Source: Microbacterium galbinum (GTDB lineage: Bacteria > Actinomycetota > Actinomycetes > Actinomycetales > Microbacteriaceae). From it: a DNA stretch of 64,000 nucleotides. The position numbers and the translations under genes were made by a program. Below, one piece after another: positions 33,993 to 42,394 of this stretch. Numbering within the stretch: the stretch's first letter is position 1; the number at the start of each line of letters is the position of its first letter. The notes under the pieces were generated by a model, which saw only the letters and a program-made list of their open reading frames with translations, ran no database searches and had not been told where the DNA came from. The DNA is taken from assembly GCF_023091225.1 (NCBI RefSeq), contig NZ_JAHWXM010000001.1, forward strand, positions 372,001 to 436,000. The letters are read 5' to 3'.

Positions 33993-34834
33993 CAGAGCAC
34001 CGCGTCCAGGGCCTTCGACGCGGCGAGCAGGAGGCCCGCCGTCGACGAGAGGTACCCGCCGCCGGTGTCGACTCCGCCGTCGGGCACGTCGCCCACCGAA
34101 GCGCTGTCGAGGATCGGCAGGATCGTCAGGCCGCCGTTCGCCGTGTCGAGAACGAACAGGGTCGTGACGCTGCCCGGCTCCACCGAGACCTCTGCGGTGT
34201 CGGCCACGCCGTCGCCGGCGAGTTCGAGCGACCAGTCGCCCGCGGGGATCTCCGCGTAGCCGGTGGCCGATCCCGCCTTCGCGTCCTGGGCGATCGCATC
34301 GCCCTGGGCGGTCGTGACGTCGACCTCGGGGGTGATCGTCGACGCCTGGATGAGGCGGATGCGCGCGGAACCGGCGGCCGGCTCGCTCAGGTCGTCGTCG
34401 AAGGAACGCACCTGCAGATCGTTCGTCGGGCCGTAGGCGGCGACGGTGGTGGCAGTGCCCGAGTCGATGGTGACGGTCTCGGAGATCACCGGCACGCTCG
34501 AGCCGGAGGCGCCGGCGGGAACCATGCTGACGGTGTACGTACCCGCCGGCAGCTCCTCGTAACCCGACACATCGCCGTACCCGACGCCGTTGAGCTCGAA
34601 CAGCGTCGATCCGCCGCTGACCGCCGAGACGCGCACATCGACGGATTTCGTGTCGGGGGACAGGTGGCCCAGGCGCAGCCAACCGGCCTGTTCCGTGGTC
34701 GCGGTCGGGGCCGTCGAGCTCGGTGAGGTGCCGTCGGCCGCGGTGGCGGCCAGGGGTGCCGCGGTGAGCACGAGAAGCGCGGTCGCGCTCGTGGCCAGGG
34801 TCGCCTTCAGGTGCGGGAATCGTGAGGTGTTCAT
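33992..34834 (-). CDS. Secreted DUF4397 domain protein
   Basis: A 280-residue exported protein. The signal peptide (about 1-32, ending near APLAATAAD) is followed by two DUF4397-like beta-rich units. The first begins at GWLRLGHLSPDTKSVDVRV and the second at GSARIRLIQASTITPEVDV. The last 25 residues are hydrophobic (GGYLSSTAGLLLAASKAL) but lack LPXTG and a positively charged tail, so no standard sorting signal is present. The function of DUF4397 is unknown; the domain is common in surface proteins. AAGGAG precedes the ATG by 7 bases. It lies 41 bases after the GT39-like gene, the widest gap in the operon. Confidence 0.85.
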   Translation of the reverse strand: MNTSRFPHLKATLATSATALLVLTAAPLAATAADGTSPSSTAPTATTEQAGWLRLGHLSPDTKSVDVRVSAVSGGSTLFELNGVGYGDVSGYEELPAGTYTVSMVPAGASGSSVPVISETVTIDSGTATTVAAYGPTNDLQVRSFDDDLSEPAAGSARIRLIQASTITPEVDVTTAQGDAIAQDAKAGSATGYAEIPAGDWSLELAGDGVADTAEVSVEPGSVTTLFVLDTANGGLTILPILDSASVGDVPDGGVDTGGGYLSSTAGLLLAASKALDAVL

Positions 34835-34875
34835 GATGTTCTCCTTCTGAATGGGTCGTGGATCGTTCGGTCGGG

Positions 34876-36879
34876 TTACGGCAGGGTCGACTGGAGTGAG
34901 ACCGAATAGCGGAGGACGACCGTGTCGCCGTCGATCGCGACATCGGCGGGCTCGTAGGTTCCGTCCAGGGACTCGACGAGGGCCTTCGCGTCGGGGCCGA
35001 GGACGCCATCGACAACGGCGGGAGATCCATCGATCGCCGAGAGCGCCACCTGGCGGAAGGTCATCCCGTCCTCACCGGAGACGATCGGGAAACCGGAGAC
35101 CGACACCGATCCGGAACCGGCCAGGGTCGCGAGTACGGCGATGATGCGGGCGTCCACCTGCCCCGCCGTCAGTCGGTCGCGGTCCTGATCGCTCAGAGCC
35201 ACCTCAGGATTCGTCGCGAGCTGGGCGCCGAGGGCGGCGCGGTTGGCTTCGGCAGCCTCCGCCGTCATCGCCGCTTGTTCGGCACCGTCGATGGTCACTC
35301 GGCGGACCTCGACCGCTTGGGTCCCCGAGCCGAACCTCGCGACGACGACGGAGTTGTCGATCGCCTCCTGCACCTGCGGGAAGGCGCCGGGGAACGTGCG
35401 CATCGAGTCGGTCGTCACGACGTAGTCGGCGTCGCGCCATCCGTTCGGCGATTGCGTCTGCACGGCGGGATCGGTGTCGAGCTTGTAGTACCAGATGACG
35501 TTGTCACGATCCCATCCGGCCTTCACCAGATCGACCCACATCGCGTCGTCGACGATCAGCCGCTGGTCGGGCGAGGCATTCTCGATCAGCCACCCCTGTG
35601 CACTGCGCAGGGGTTCGTCGAGGTCGGCGAGCACGAAGCCGCGCAGCTGAGTGGTCCACAGCGGCACCGCCACCACGGCTCCGATCGCCGCCACCGACAC
35701 AGCTCCCAGCGCGAGACCTCTCCGCGTGGCGTTCTTTCGTCGCAGACGAGCGATCGCGCCGTCGGTGACGCCCGCGATCAGCAGCGCTCCGAACGGGATC
35801 AGCATGATGACGTACGGCACCGGGAGGTATCCGCCGGGACGCAGCATGAAGACGGTCATTCCCCACAGCAGCAGGGCGTAGGGGCGGAATCGGGGGAGGA
35901 AGAGCGCCGCGGTCGCCGAGAGGAGGCTGAGGACGATGAAGACGGGGTCGAGCTGCCACCACATCCCCAGGGTGCGGTTGAGCAGTGAGTCCGGATCCGC
36001 GAGGGATCCGCTGCCCTCGCGCGACCCGAGCTGGAAGGTGACACCCTCGATCAGGCTCACCCGTCCTGCGCCGCTGAACAGTTCGCCCTTCACCGCGGCG
36101 AGCAGCAGATAGCTCCCGCCGATCAGCACGAGGATGCTCGCGGCGACGGACAGCGTGTAGCGCCGGGTCTCTCGTCGAGCCGCGCGCACCATGACCCAGA
36201 TCAGGACGGGCAACGCGAGCAGGAACGTCTCCTTGGTGAGGACCGCGATGCCGAAGGCGAGCGCCGAACCGGCGAAGGCGGCGAGCTGACCGCGGCGATT
36301 CATGGCGAGGAAGAACGCGAGCAGTAGCCACGGCACCGCGATGTTGTCGAGGTAGACCGTGCGATGGAACTGCACGGCGAGAGGCGAGAGCGCGAAGAGC
36401 AGTCCGGTGGCGGCGGCGGCGCCGCGAGACATGCCCAGGCGCCGCGCCAGAGCCCACAGCAGAACGACGGAGACGAGTGCCGCGACGAGAACCGCTTCCC
36501 GTCCGGCGAGGACCGCGATGTCCCAGCGCTCGAACGCACCGGTGAGCTGGGTGTACCCCGCGATCTGGAGCCATCCCAACGGGGGATGGTCGTACCAGTA
36601 CGTGTAGTGGGCGAGTTCGCCGAGATGCGTCACCGCCCAGGCCTGCGCGGTGTACGTGCCCTCGTCGTCGATGCGCTGCGGCGATCCGCCGAGGTTGAGG
36701 AAATTGACGACAGCGCTGATCAGGAGGACCGGAAGGAGCCAGAGGAGGTCGCGCCCGTGCGCCCGTAACCAGTTCGCGAGAGGGGGACCGGGACGATGGA
36801 CCGAGGTCGACGTCGAGCGCTCCTCGGCTGCGAATGCTGCCGGTTCGGTCGGCCGGGGCTTCTCGAGCGTGGTGCTCAT
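34876..36879 (-). CDS. GT39-like membrane glycosyltransferase (polyprenyl-P-mannose dependent type)
   Basis: A 667-residue membrane protein. A cytoplasmic N-terminus is followed by roughly eleven hydrophobic helices (about 45-430) and a large C-terminal soluble domain. The first outer loop holds RIDDEGTYTAQAW, with acidic residues D71, D72 and E73 where PMT/ArnT-like GT-C enzymes have their catalytic Asp-Glu, and WYDHPPLGW follows. These enzymes transfer a sugar from a polyprenyl phosphate to an acceptor outside the membrane. The donor could come from the mannose synthase at the end of the operon. The ATG overlaps the GT2 stop (ATGA). The acceptor is unknown. Confidence 0.85.
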   Translation of the reverse strand: MSTTLEKPRPTEPAAFAAEERSTSTSVHRPGPPLANWLRAHGRDLLWLLPVLLISAVVNFLNLGGSPQRIDDEGTYTAQAWAVTHLGELAHYTYWYDHPPLGWLQIAGYTQLTGAFERWDIAVLAGREAVLVAALVSVVLLWALARRLGMSRGAAAATGLLFALSPLAVQFHRTVYLDNIAVPWLLLAFFLAMNRRGQLAAFAGSALAFGIAVLTKETFLLALPVLIWVMVRAARRETRRYTLSVAASILVLIGGSYLLLAAVKGELFSGAGRVSLIEGVTFQLGSREGSGSLADPDSLLNRTLGMWWQLDPVFIVLSLLSATAALFLPRFRPYALLLWGMTVFMLRPGGYLPVPYVIMLIPFGALLIAGVTDGAIARLRRKNATRRGLALGAVSVAAIGAVVAVPLWTTQLRGFVLADLDEPLRSAQGWLIENASPDQRLIVDDAMWVDLVKAGWDRDNVIWYYKLDTDPAVQTQSPNGWRDADYVVTTDSMRTFPGAFPQVQEAIDNSVVVARFGSGTQAVEVRRVTIDGAEQAAMTAEAAEANRAALGAQLATNPEVALSDQDRDRLTAGQVDARIIAVLATLAGSGSVSVSGFPIVSGEDGMTFRQVALSAIDGSPAVVDGVLGPDAKALVESLDGTYEPADVAIDGDTVVLRYSVSLQSTLP

Positions 36880-38354
36880 GCGGGAACCCCCTCGGCGATC
36901 GGCGCGTCGGTGAGCGACACGGTGCCGGGCACGGTCTCGGTGTCGCGGTGCGCACCGGTGTGCTCCGTCTTCTCCCATCCACGCTCACCGCGCAGCTCTC
37001 GGAAGACGGCACGGATCGCCGCGAGTGCCAGCAGCACCTGGAAGGGGATGGTCCCGAGCACCAGGCGCACGTAGTCGAGTACGCGCACCTTCTGCCCGTA
37101 CAGTCGACCGAACTCTCCGAGGCCGGCGATCTCCACGGCCACCGTCACGAGCGTCGGCGCCAGAGGGATGAACGTCAACAGCGCCACGGCCGTGGGCACC
37201 TTCACCACGAGGATCAGGAAGACGGACAGCGGGATCAGCAGGCCGGTCGCTGCCTGCAGGAACGGCATGGCGAGCATGTACCGTGCGAAAAGGCGCTGCC
37301 CGCGGGTGGGGAGTGAGCGCCACTCGCCCTTGCGGAGCACCTGCAGGAAGCCCTGGTTCCACCGCGTGCGCTGCTTGTAGAACGACTTCAGGGTGCCGGG
37401 GGTCTCCTCGCGGGTCACGTACTCGGGGCTGTAGGCCACGACGACCTTCTCGCCCTGACTCGAGAGCCGAACGCCCAGTTCGCAGTCCTCGGCGAGGCAC
37501 TCGGCGTCCCATCCGTCATTACGCTGCAGGGCGTCGCGCTTCACGAAGACGGTGTTGCCGCCGAGGGGGATGAACTTCGCGCCGGCATGGAAGTGCAGGC
37601 GCGAGCGGAACCAGAAGTAGTACTCGAGCACGTTTCGCAGCGACCACCACGTGGTGCGGAAGTTCATCAGCTGCACGCCGCCCTGCACGACGGTGGCGCC
37701 GGTCTCCGAGAAGCGGGAATCGATATGGCGGAGCAGCTCGGGGTGGACTTCGTCCTCGGCATCGAAGACGCCGATGATCGAGCCCGCGGCGTGCGGAAGC
37801 GCCCGGTTGAGGGCCTTGGGCTTGTTCTTGGGGACGCTGTCGTCGACGATGACCTCGATGCGATCCGGATGCCGTGCGGCCGCTGCGCGGACGACTGCGG
37901 TCGTGCCCGGGTCGTCGTCACCCACGATCGCGATGATCTGCACGTCGGGATGCGTCTGGGCGGCGAGCGCGTCGAGCGTCTGACCCATGACCTCCTCCTC
38001 GTGCCGGCCCGGTACGAGCAGCGTGAACGTGTGCTGCGGGTCCTGCGGTTCCTTCGAGAAGGCGGTGCTGTCGTAGGTGGTCTTCGAACGCCAGGCGTAC
38101 AGCATCCACCACAGGGTCGTGACGGCGATCAGCGTGAGCGCGAGGGCGATGACGACGAGACCGGAGTATCCGGCGATCGCAGCCCAGTCGACGCCGGAAG
38201 CGGTCGAGGAGGCATCGACGAGGTTCGGATCAAGCACCTCGCGGTTCGGGACGCCGTCGGGTGCCGGGGCCTGCTCCGGCGCGGGGGTGAGGAGCGGTCC
38301 GGGAGCGGGCTCGCTCTCGGTGGACGGGGAGTGAAGGGCGGGGAAGAGGATCAC
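36876..38354 (-). CDS. Processive-type family 2 glycosyltransferase
   Basis: A 492-residue membrane glycosyltransferase. A Pro-rich N-terminal tail precedes one helix (about 59-86), then the cytoplasmic GT-A domain, then several C-terminal helices. Family landmarks of processive enzymes such as cellulose and hyaluronan synthases are all present: VGDDDPG (146-148), DAED (198-201), LAED (287-290) and QRTRW (328-332). It probably polymerises and extrudes a beta-linked polysaccharide; the sugar is unknown. No PilZ domain is visible. The start is GTG 38354, inside a GTGA overlap with gtrA, with AGGAGG 8 bases upstream. Confidence 0.88.
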   Translation of the reverse strand: MILFPALHSPSTESEPAPGPLLTPAPEQAPAPDGVPNREVLDPNLVDASSTASGVDWAAIAGYSGLVVIALALTLIAVTTLWWMLYAWRSKTTYDSTAFSKEPQDPQHTFTLLVPGRHEEEVMGQTLDALAAQTHPDVQIIAIVGDDDPGTTAVVRAAAARHPDRIEVIVDDSVPKNKPKALNRALPHAAGSIIGVFDAEDEVHPELLRHIDSRFSETGATVVQGGVQLMNFRTTWWSLRNVLEYYFWFRSRLHFHAGAKFIPLGGNTVFVKRDALQRNDGWDAECLAEDCELGVRLSSQGEKVVVAYSPEYVTREETPGTLKSFYKQRTRWNQGFLQVLRKGEWRSLPTRGQRLFARYMLAMPFLQAATGLLIPLSVFLILVVKVPTAVALLTFIPLAPTLVTVAVEIAGLGEFGRLYGQKVRVLDYVRLVLGTIPFQVLLALAAIRAVFRELRGERGWEKTEHTGAHRDTETVPGTVSLTDAPIAEGVPA

Positions 38355-38827
38355 GATGTTGCCTCCTGCGGGGTCCGGAAGACGAGGAATCGGTACGTGA
38401 AGTAGCGGAAGAGTGTGCCGAGCAGGAGCCCGACGACGTTGCCGGCGATGTTGTCGGCAAGTGCGGAGGTGAAACCGAGCAGGTAGTGCGACACGAACAG
38501 GCATCCGGCGGCGATCAGCAGGCCGCCGCCGTTCGCGAGCAGGAAGAGGAGCAACTCCTTGACCACCGCGGGACGGCGTGTGCGTCGGAAGGTGACGTAC
38601 CGATGTCCGAGCCAGGCGACGCCGGTGGCGATGGTGACCGAGATCACCTTCGCCCAGATCACCTGGTCGGGCATCACGGTGGCGCGGAGCAGGTTGTAGC
38701 CGCCCACGTCGACGACGAAGGCGATCAGGCCCACCCCGCCGAAGGAAGCGAGTTGGGGCACGGCTCTCCGCACCGCCGAGGCGATGCGGGACAGCGAGGC
38801 GAATGGCGCGGAGGGGGAGAGCGTCAT
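38351..38827 (-). CDS. GtrA family membrane protein
   Basis: A 158-residue protein with four membrane helices and the GtrA/DPMS-like fold. The first helix region reads LASFGGVGLIAFVVDVGGYN, and YVTFRR and RYFTYRFLVFR are typical basic loops. GtrA proteins are thought to assist flipping or handling of polyprenyl-phosphate-linked sugars. It is the first gene of the seven-gene glycan operon and overlaps the GT2 start (GTGA). The 99 bases upstream hold a plausible promoter but no clear terminator. Confidence 0.88.
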   Translation of the reverse strand: MTLSPSAPFASLSRIASAVRRAVPQLASFGGVGLIAFVVDVGGYNLLRATVMPDQVIWAKVISVTIATGVAWLGHRYVTFRRTRRPAVVKELLLFLLANGGGLLIAAGCLFVSHYLLGFTSALADNIAGNVVGLLLGTLFRYFTYRFLVFRTPQEATS

Positions 38828-38926
38828 ACAGCGAGTTCGGAGGCCCCCAGAGGTGCGGATTGGGTTTATTCGATGATCCGCGAAATACCGGTCAAGGGTT
38901 GACCGGGCAGTGCGAGGAGCGTAGCT

Positions 38927-39226
38927 TCACGCGCGCGAGTCGCCGTCGCTGAAGTGCGCGACCATCCAGATGCCGCCGCCGATGATCACGGCGAGGGCGA
39001 ACCCCAGGGCGGCGGCGAACCCTCCGCTCCCGTACATCCAGCCCGGGATCAGGGCGCACCCCACAGGTGCGTCCGGTTGCCAGGTGCCGACGAGCCATCC
39101 GCTCCGGCAGTAGTCCTGGATCGCCGGCGCGAGGAACATCGCGACGGCGAAACCGCCGATCGCGCCCATGACCGCCGTCCAGACCGCCCCGAACGGCGCG
39201 CCGGCGCGCGTCTCCGCTTCGCCCAT
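38927..39226 (-). CDS. Small membrane protein of unknown function
   Basis: A 99-residue protein with two hydrophobic helices (about 12-34 and 65-90) joined by a loop holding two cysteines (DYCRSG and VGCALIP), which could form a disulfide outside the cell. I do not recognise the family. The start ATG 39226 (MGEAETRAG) is chosen because the reading frame upstream loses protein-like character. It is transcribed alone, between gtrA and the aminotransferase gene. Confidence 0.65.
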   Translation of the reverse strand: MGEAETRAGAPFGAVWTAVMGAIGGFAVAMFLAPAIQDYCRSGWLVGTWQPDAPVGCALIPGWMYGSGGFAAALGFALAVIIGGGIWMVAHFSDGDSRA

Positions 39227-39324
39227 CGTCGGTACCCTTTCCCCAGTGGTACCCCTCCGAGGACAGCAAAGCACGTTGCTCCAGCAGGCGGAAGAGCAAT
39301 CGTCCGTGCGGAGCGAGACCGTGC

Positions 39325-40494
39325 TCAGTCGTTCAGAGCCTGCAGCGCCGCTGCGATCCGGCGCACCGCTTCTTCGAGGAGCGGCCGGGGCAGGGCGAAG
39401 ACGAATCGGGTGAATCCGATCGCGGCCACGCCGCAGGCGGCGCCGTCCGTCATCGCGACACCGGCGTGCTCGCGGAACCACTCGCCCAGATCCCCCGTCA
39501 GCCCGGTCTCCCGGAAGTCGAGGAGCGCGATGTAGGTTCCCTCCGGAACGGTCATCCGCACCTGGGGAAGGTGCTCGGCGACCAGGGCGGCCAGTGCTCG
39601 GCGATTACCGTCGAGATAGGCGACCGTCTCGTGCAGCCACTCGCCCCCATCGGCGTACGCGGCGACGTTGGCGACCGCTCCGATCGTCGAGGTGCCGTGC
39701 CCCGACCACGCTCCTTCGCGTTCCCAGAGCTCCGCATCCCGCTCGTTCGAGACGATGATCTGCGCGCACTTGAGACCGGCGAGGTTCCACGCCTTGGACG
39801 CGGAGGTGGCGGTGAGGGTGTGACCTGCGGCGACATCGGAGATCGAGGCGTAGGGGATGTGCTGGGCGGGGGCGTAGACGATCGGCGCGTGGATCTCGTC
39901 CGAGAACACGCGTCCGCCGGCGTCGTGCACAGTCTCCGCCACCCGTTCGAGCTCTTCGCGCGTCGCGACCGTTCCGAGCGGGTTGTGCGGATTGCACAGC
40001 ACGAGCAGCTCACCGCCCTCGGCGAAGGCCGCGGCCACCGCGTCGTGGTCGAGCACCCAGCGCCCGTTCTCGACGATGCTCGGCACCTCGATGACCCGTC
40101 GCCCGTGCATCGGGGGAACCATGAGGAACGGCATGTACGCCGGCGTCGGGACGATCACGGCGGCCCCCGGAGCCGTGTACTGCTCGATCGCGTACTCGAA
40201 AGCGGTGATCACGTCGGGGACCTGTTTCACCTGCGCCGACGAGATCTCCCAGCCGTAGCGAGCGGCGTACCAGGTGGCCGTCGCGGCGGCGAGCTGGTCG
40301 GCGAGATGCTGTGGAAGGTAGCCCGTGAGGCCCTGCTCGAGGGCATCGCCCACCGCGTCCTTCACCGCGGGCGCGACCCCGAAATCCATCTCGGCGACGA
40401 AGGCGCCGATGGTGTCGGGGAAGGTCGTCCACTTGACGCTCCCCGCCTCTCGCAGATCGTTCTCGGTGAGGGTGTCGATGCGGTCGACGGACAT
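39325..40494 (-). CDS. MalY/PatB family PLP-dependent C-S lyase/aminotransferase
   Basis: A 389-residue fold-type I PLP enzyme. Members act as cystathionine or cysteine-S-conjugate beta-lyases. The PLP lysine is in TSASKAWNLAGLKCA. Other motifs are NPHNPLGTVATREEL, FSDEIHAPIVY and the early AEMDFGVAPAV typical of MalY/PatB. The exact substrate is not readable. The start ATG follows AAGGA. It is probably monocistronic. Confidence 0.9.
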   Translation of the reverse strand: MSVDRIDTLTENDLREAGSVKWTTFPDTIGAFVAEMDFGVAPAVKDAVGDALEQGLTGYLPQHLADQLAAATATWYAARYGWEISSAQVKQVPDVITAFEYAIEQYTAPGAAVIVPTPAYMPFLMVPPMHGRRVIEVPSIVENGRWVLDHDAVAAAFAEGGELLVLCNPHNPLGTVATREELERVAETVHDAGGRVFSDEIHAPIVYAPAQHIPYASISDVAAGHTLTATSASKAWNLAGLKCAQIIVSNERDAELWEREGAWSGHGTSTIGAVANVAAYADGGEWLHETVAYLDGNRRALAALVAEHLPQVRMTVPEGTYIALLDFRETGLTGDLGEWFREHAGVAMTDGAACGVAAIGFTRFVFALPRPLLEEAVRRIAAALQALND

Positions 40495-40556
40495 ACGGGG
40501 ATCCTTCACGGCAGGGGAGAGGGGGCTCCCTCGATCGTACGGGGAGCGCGCCCTGC

Positions 40557-40578
40557 CGGGGCCGGAGGGTCGGCCCCG
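40557..40578 (-). terminator. Terminator after the photolyase gene
   Basis: CGGGGCCG (40557-40564) pairs with CGGCCCCG (40571-40578) across a 6-base loop, 8 bases past the photolyase stop on the minus strand. Confidence 0.6.
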
Positions 40579-40585
40579 CGGCGGG

Positions 40586-41932
40586 TCACCGATCGCGGGG
40601 TGCGCGTTTGACGACGTCGTACGCGGCGAGCGCCGCCTTCCGCGTCTCCGCGAGGTCGACGATCGGCTCGGCGGGGGCATCCGATGCCCATTGCGAGATG
40701 TACAGGCGGTTCGGATCGAACTTCTTGGCCTGGAGCTCGGGGTTGAAGATGCGGAAGTAGGGCGCGGCATCCGCACCGGAGCCGGCGACCCACTGCCAGT
40801 TGAACGGGTTGTTCGCCCCATCGGCATCGACGAGGGTGTCCCAGAACCACTCCTCGCCGCGGTGCCAGTCGATGAGGAGGTTCTTCACGAGGAACGACGC
40901 AGTGACCATCCGCACCCGGTTGTGCATGTACCCGGTGCGCCAGAGTTCGCGCATTCCGGCGTCGACCAGTGGCACGCCGGTCTCGCCGCGCTGCCACGCG
41001 TCGAGGTGCGACGGCTTCAGCCGCGGCCACGGGAAGGCGTCGAACTCGGGGCGCAGGTTCTTCGTCGCGAGGTCGGGGAAGTGGAAGAGCGTGTGCCACG
41101 CGAACTCGCGCCACCCGAGCTCCGAGAGGAACCCGCCCGCGCCGTCCGCGGAGACTGCCTCGTGCCAGACCGTGAACGGGCTGATCTCCCCCCAGCGCAG
41201 GCAGGGGGACAGGAGCGAGGTGGCTCCGGCCGAAGGCTCGTCGCGTGCGCGGTCGTAGGATCCGAGGTCCTCGTCGAGGAAGGAGCGCAGCCGACGTCGG
41301 GCGGCGGGTTCCCCGGGTTCCCAGGTCTCGCGCAGTCCCTCCGCCCAGTCCGGACGGGTGGGGAGCAGAGCCCAGTCGTCGAGGTCGTCCGATGCCGGAG
41401 CCGAGGGGATGCCGTCGATCTCGCGTGGCTCGGGGAGGGGGAGTCGCGGTGCGGGCAGCGAGAGGCACGCCCGCCAGAAGGGAGTGAACACGGAGAAGTG
41501 CGTACCGGCCCCTGTCGTCACCGTCCAGGGCTCGTGGAGAAGGGATCCCGCGAAGGAGGCGACCTCGACGCCGTCGTTCCGCAGAGCGGTCTTCAGCTCG
41601 GCGTCGATGTCGCGCTCGGGTCGGCCGTACCGGCGATTCCAGAAGACGGCGCCGGCGTCGGTATCCGCCACGACCTGGGGGATCACGCGGGCGGCGGGAC
41701 CGCGGCGCAGCACCAGTGCGCCCCCACGCTCCCGCAGCCGTTCGCTCAGCGAGGCGAGTGAGTGATGCAACCACCAGCGGGCCGCTCCGCCGAGCGGTCG
41801 GATGCCGGGGGATTCCTCGTCGAGCACGTAGACGGCGAGGATCGGCTCCCCGCGATCGATCGCGGCGCGCAACGCGGGGTTGTCGGCGAGACGCAGATCA
41901 TCACGGAACCACACGATCGAGGGGGAGGACAT
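40586..41932 (-). CDS. phrB: Deoxyribodipyrimidine photolyase
   Basis: A 448-residue flavoprotein that repairs cyclobutane pyrimidine dimers with blue light. The N-terminal antenna domain starts IVWFRDDLRLADNPAL. The FAD-binding domain has LSPCLRWGEISPFTVW, ELGWREFAWHTLF, TGYMHNRVRMVTASFL and NNPFNWQWVAGSGADAAPYF, which are standard for class I photolyases. The start ATG 41932 has CAGAAT exactly 6 bases upstream. It may be followed by a DoxX-like gene upstream on the same strand but with its own promoter signal. Confidence 0.95.
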   Translation of the reverse strand: MSSPSIVWFRDDLRLADNPALRAAIDRGEPILAVYVLDEESPGIRPLGGAARWWLHHSLASLSERLRERGGALVLRRGPAARVIPQVVADTDAGAVFWNRRYGRPERDIDAELKTALRNDGVEVASFAGSLLHEPWTVTTGAGTHFSVFTPFWRACLSLPAPRLPLPEPREIDGIPSAPASDDLDDWALLPTRPDWAEGLRETWEPGEPAARRRLRSFLDEDLGSYDRARDEPSAGATSLLSPCLRWGEISPFTVWHEAVSADGAGGFLSELGWREFAWHTLFHFPDLATKNLRPEFDAFPWPRLKPSHLDAWQRGETGVPLVDAGMRELWRTGYMHNRVRMVTASFLVKNLLIDWHRGEEWFWDTLVDADGANNPFNWQWVAGSGADAAPYFRIFNPELQAKKFDPNRLYISQWASDAPAEPIVDLAETRKAALAAYDVVKRAPRDR

Positions 41933-41938
41933 CGCCCC

Positions 41939-41944
41939 ATTCTG
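41939..41944 (-). promoter_or_regulatory. -10 element of the photolyase gene
   Basis: CAGAAT on the minus strand, exactly 6 bases before the ATG at 41932; leaderless arrangement. Confidence 0.4.
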
Positions 41945-41970
41945 GCGCTCGTCGTGCGATCGGAGAAATG

Positions 41971-42375
41971 TCAGCGTCGGCCTTGACTTCGACCCTCGGC
42001 GCTGGTGGCCCACACCGCCCACGCCATGAGGAGCGGCTGCAGGAACAGCCGCCCGAATCGACGGCGGTCGGTGTCGAGCCCGGGCGTGGAACGGCCGGTG
42101 CGCCACTGGTGCACGTTGCCGGGCAGCACGGCGGCGAAGAATAGCGCAGTGGCCCATCCGATCCGCGCGCGCTCCCGAGGAAGGGCGACCAACCCCGCGG
42201 CGAGCCCGATCTCCACCGCACCGGAGGCGACCACGATCGTCTCCTTGTCGAGCCCGGACATGCGCGTCGCCCAGTCCGGCACGACCACGCGGAAGCCGCG
42301 CGTCTGGACGAAGTGCAGGACGCCGATCGCGCCGAGTCCTGCGGCGAGGATCCACCGGGCGATCGTACGGGTCAT
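41971..42375 (-). CDS. DoxX-like small membrane protein
   Basis: A 134-residue protein with four predicted helices. The opening ARWILAAGLGAIGVLHFVQT and the AVEIGLAAGLVALPRERARIG segment resemble the DoxX/DoxD family. The role is unknown; some members associate with redox enzymes. TAGCGT stands exactly 6 bases before the ATG at 42375, which supports this start. It lies 38 bases upstream of the photolyase gene and may be partly co-transcribed with it. Confidence 0.75.
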   Translation of the reverse strand: MTRTIARWILAAGLGAIGVLHFVQTRGFRVVVPDWATRMSGLDKETIVVASGAVEIGLAAGLVALPRERARIGWATALFFAAVLPGNVHQWRTGRSTPGLDTDRRRFGRLFLQPLLMAWAVWATSAEGRSQGRR

Positions 42376-42381
42376 CCGCTC

Positions 42382-42387
42382 ACGCTA
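42382..42387 (-). promoter_or_regulatory. -10 element of the DoxX-like gene
   Basis: TAGCGT on the minus strand, exactly 6 bases before the ATG at 42375. Confidence 0.45.
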
Positions 42388-42394
42388 CCCCGGT

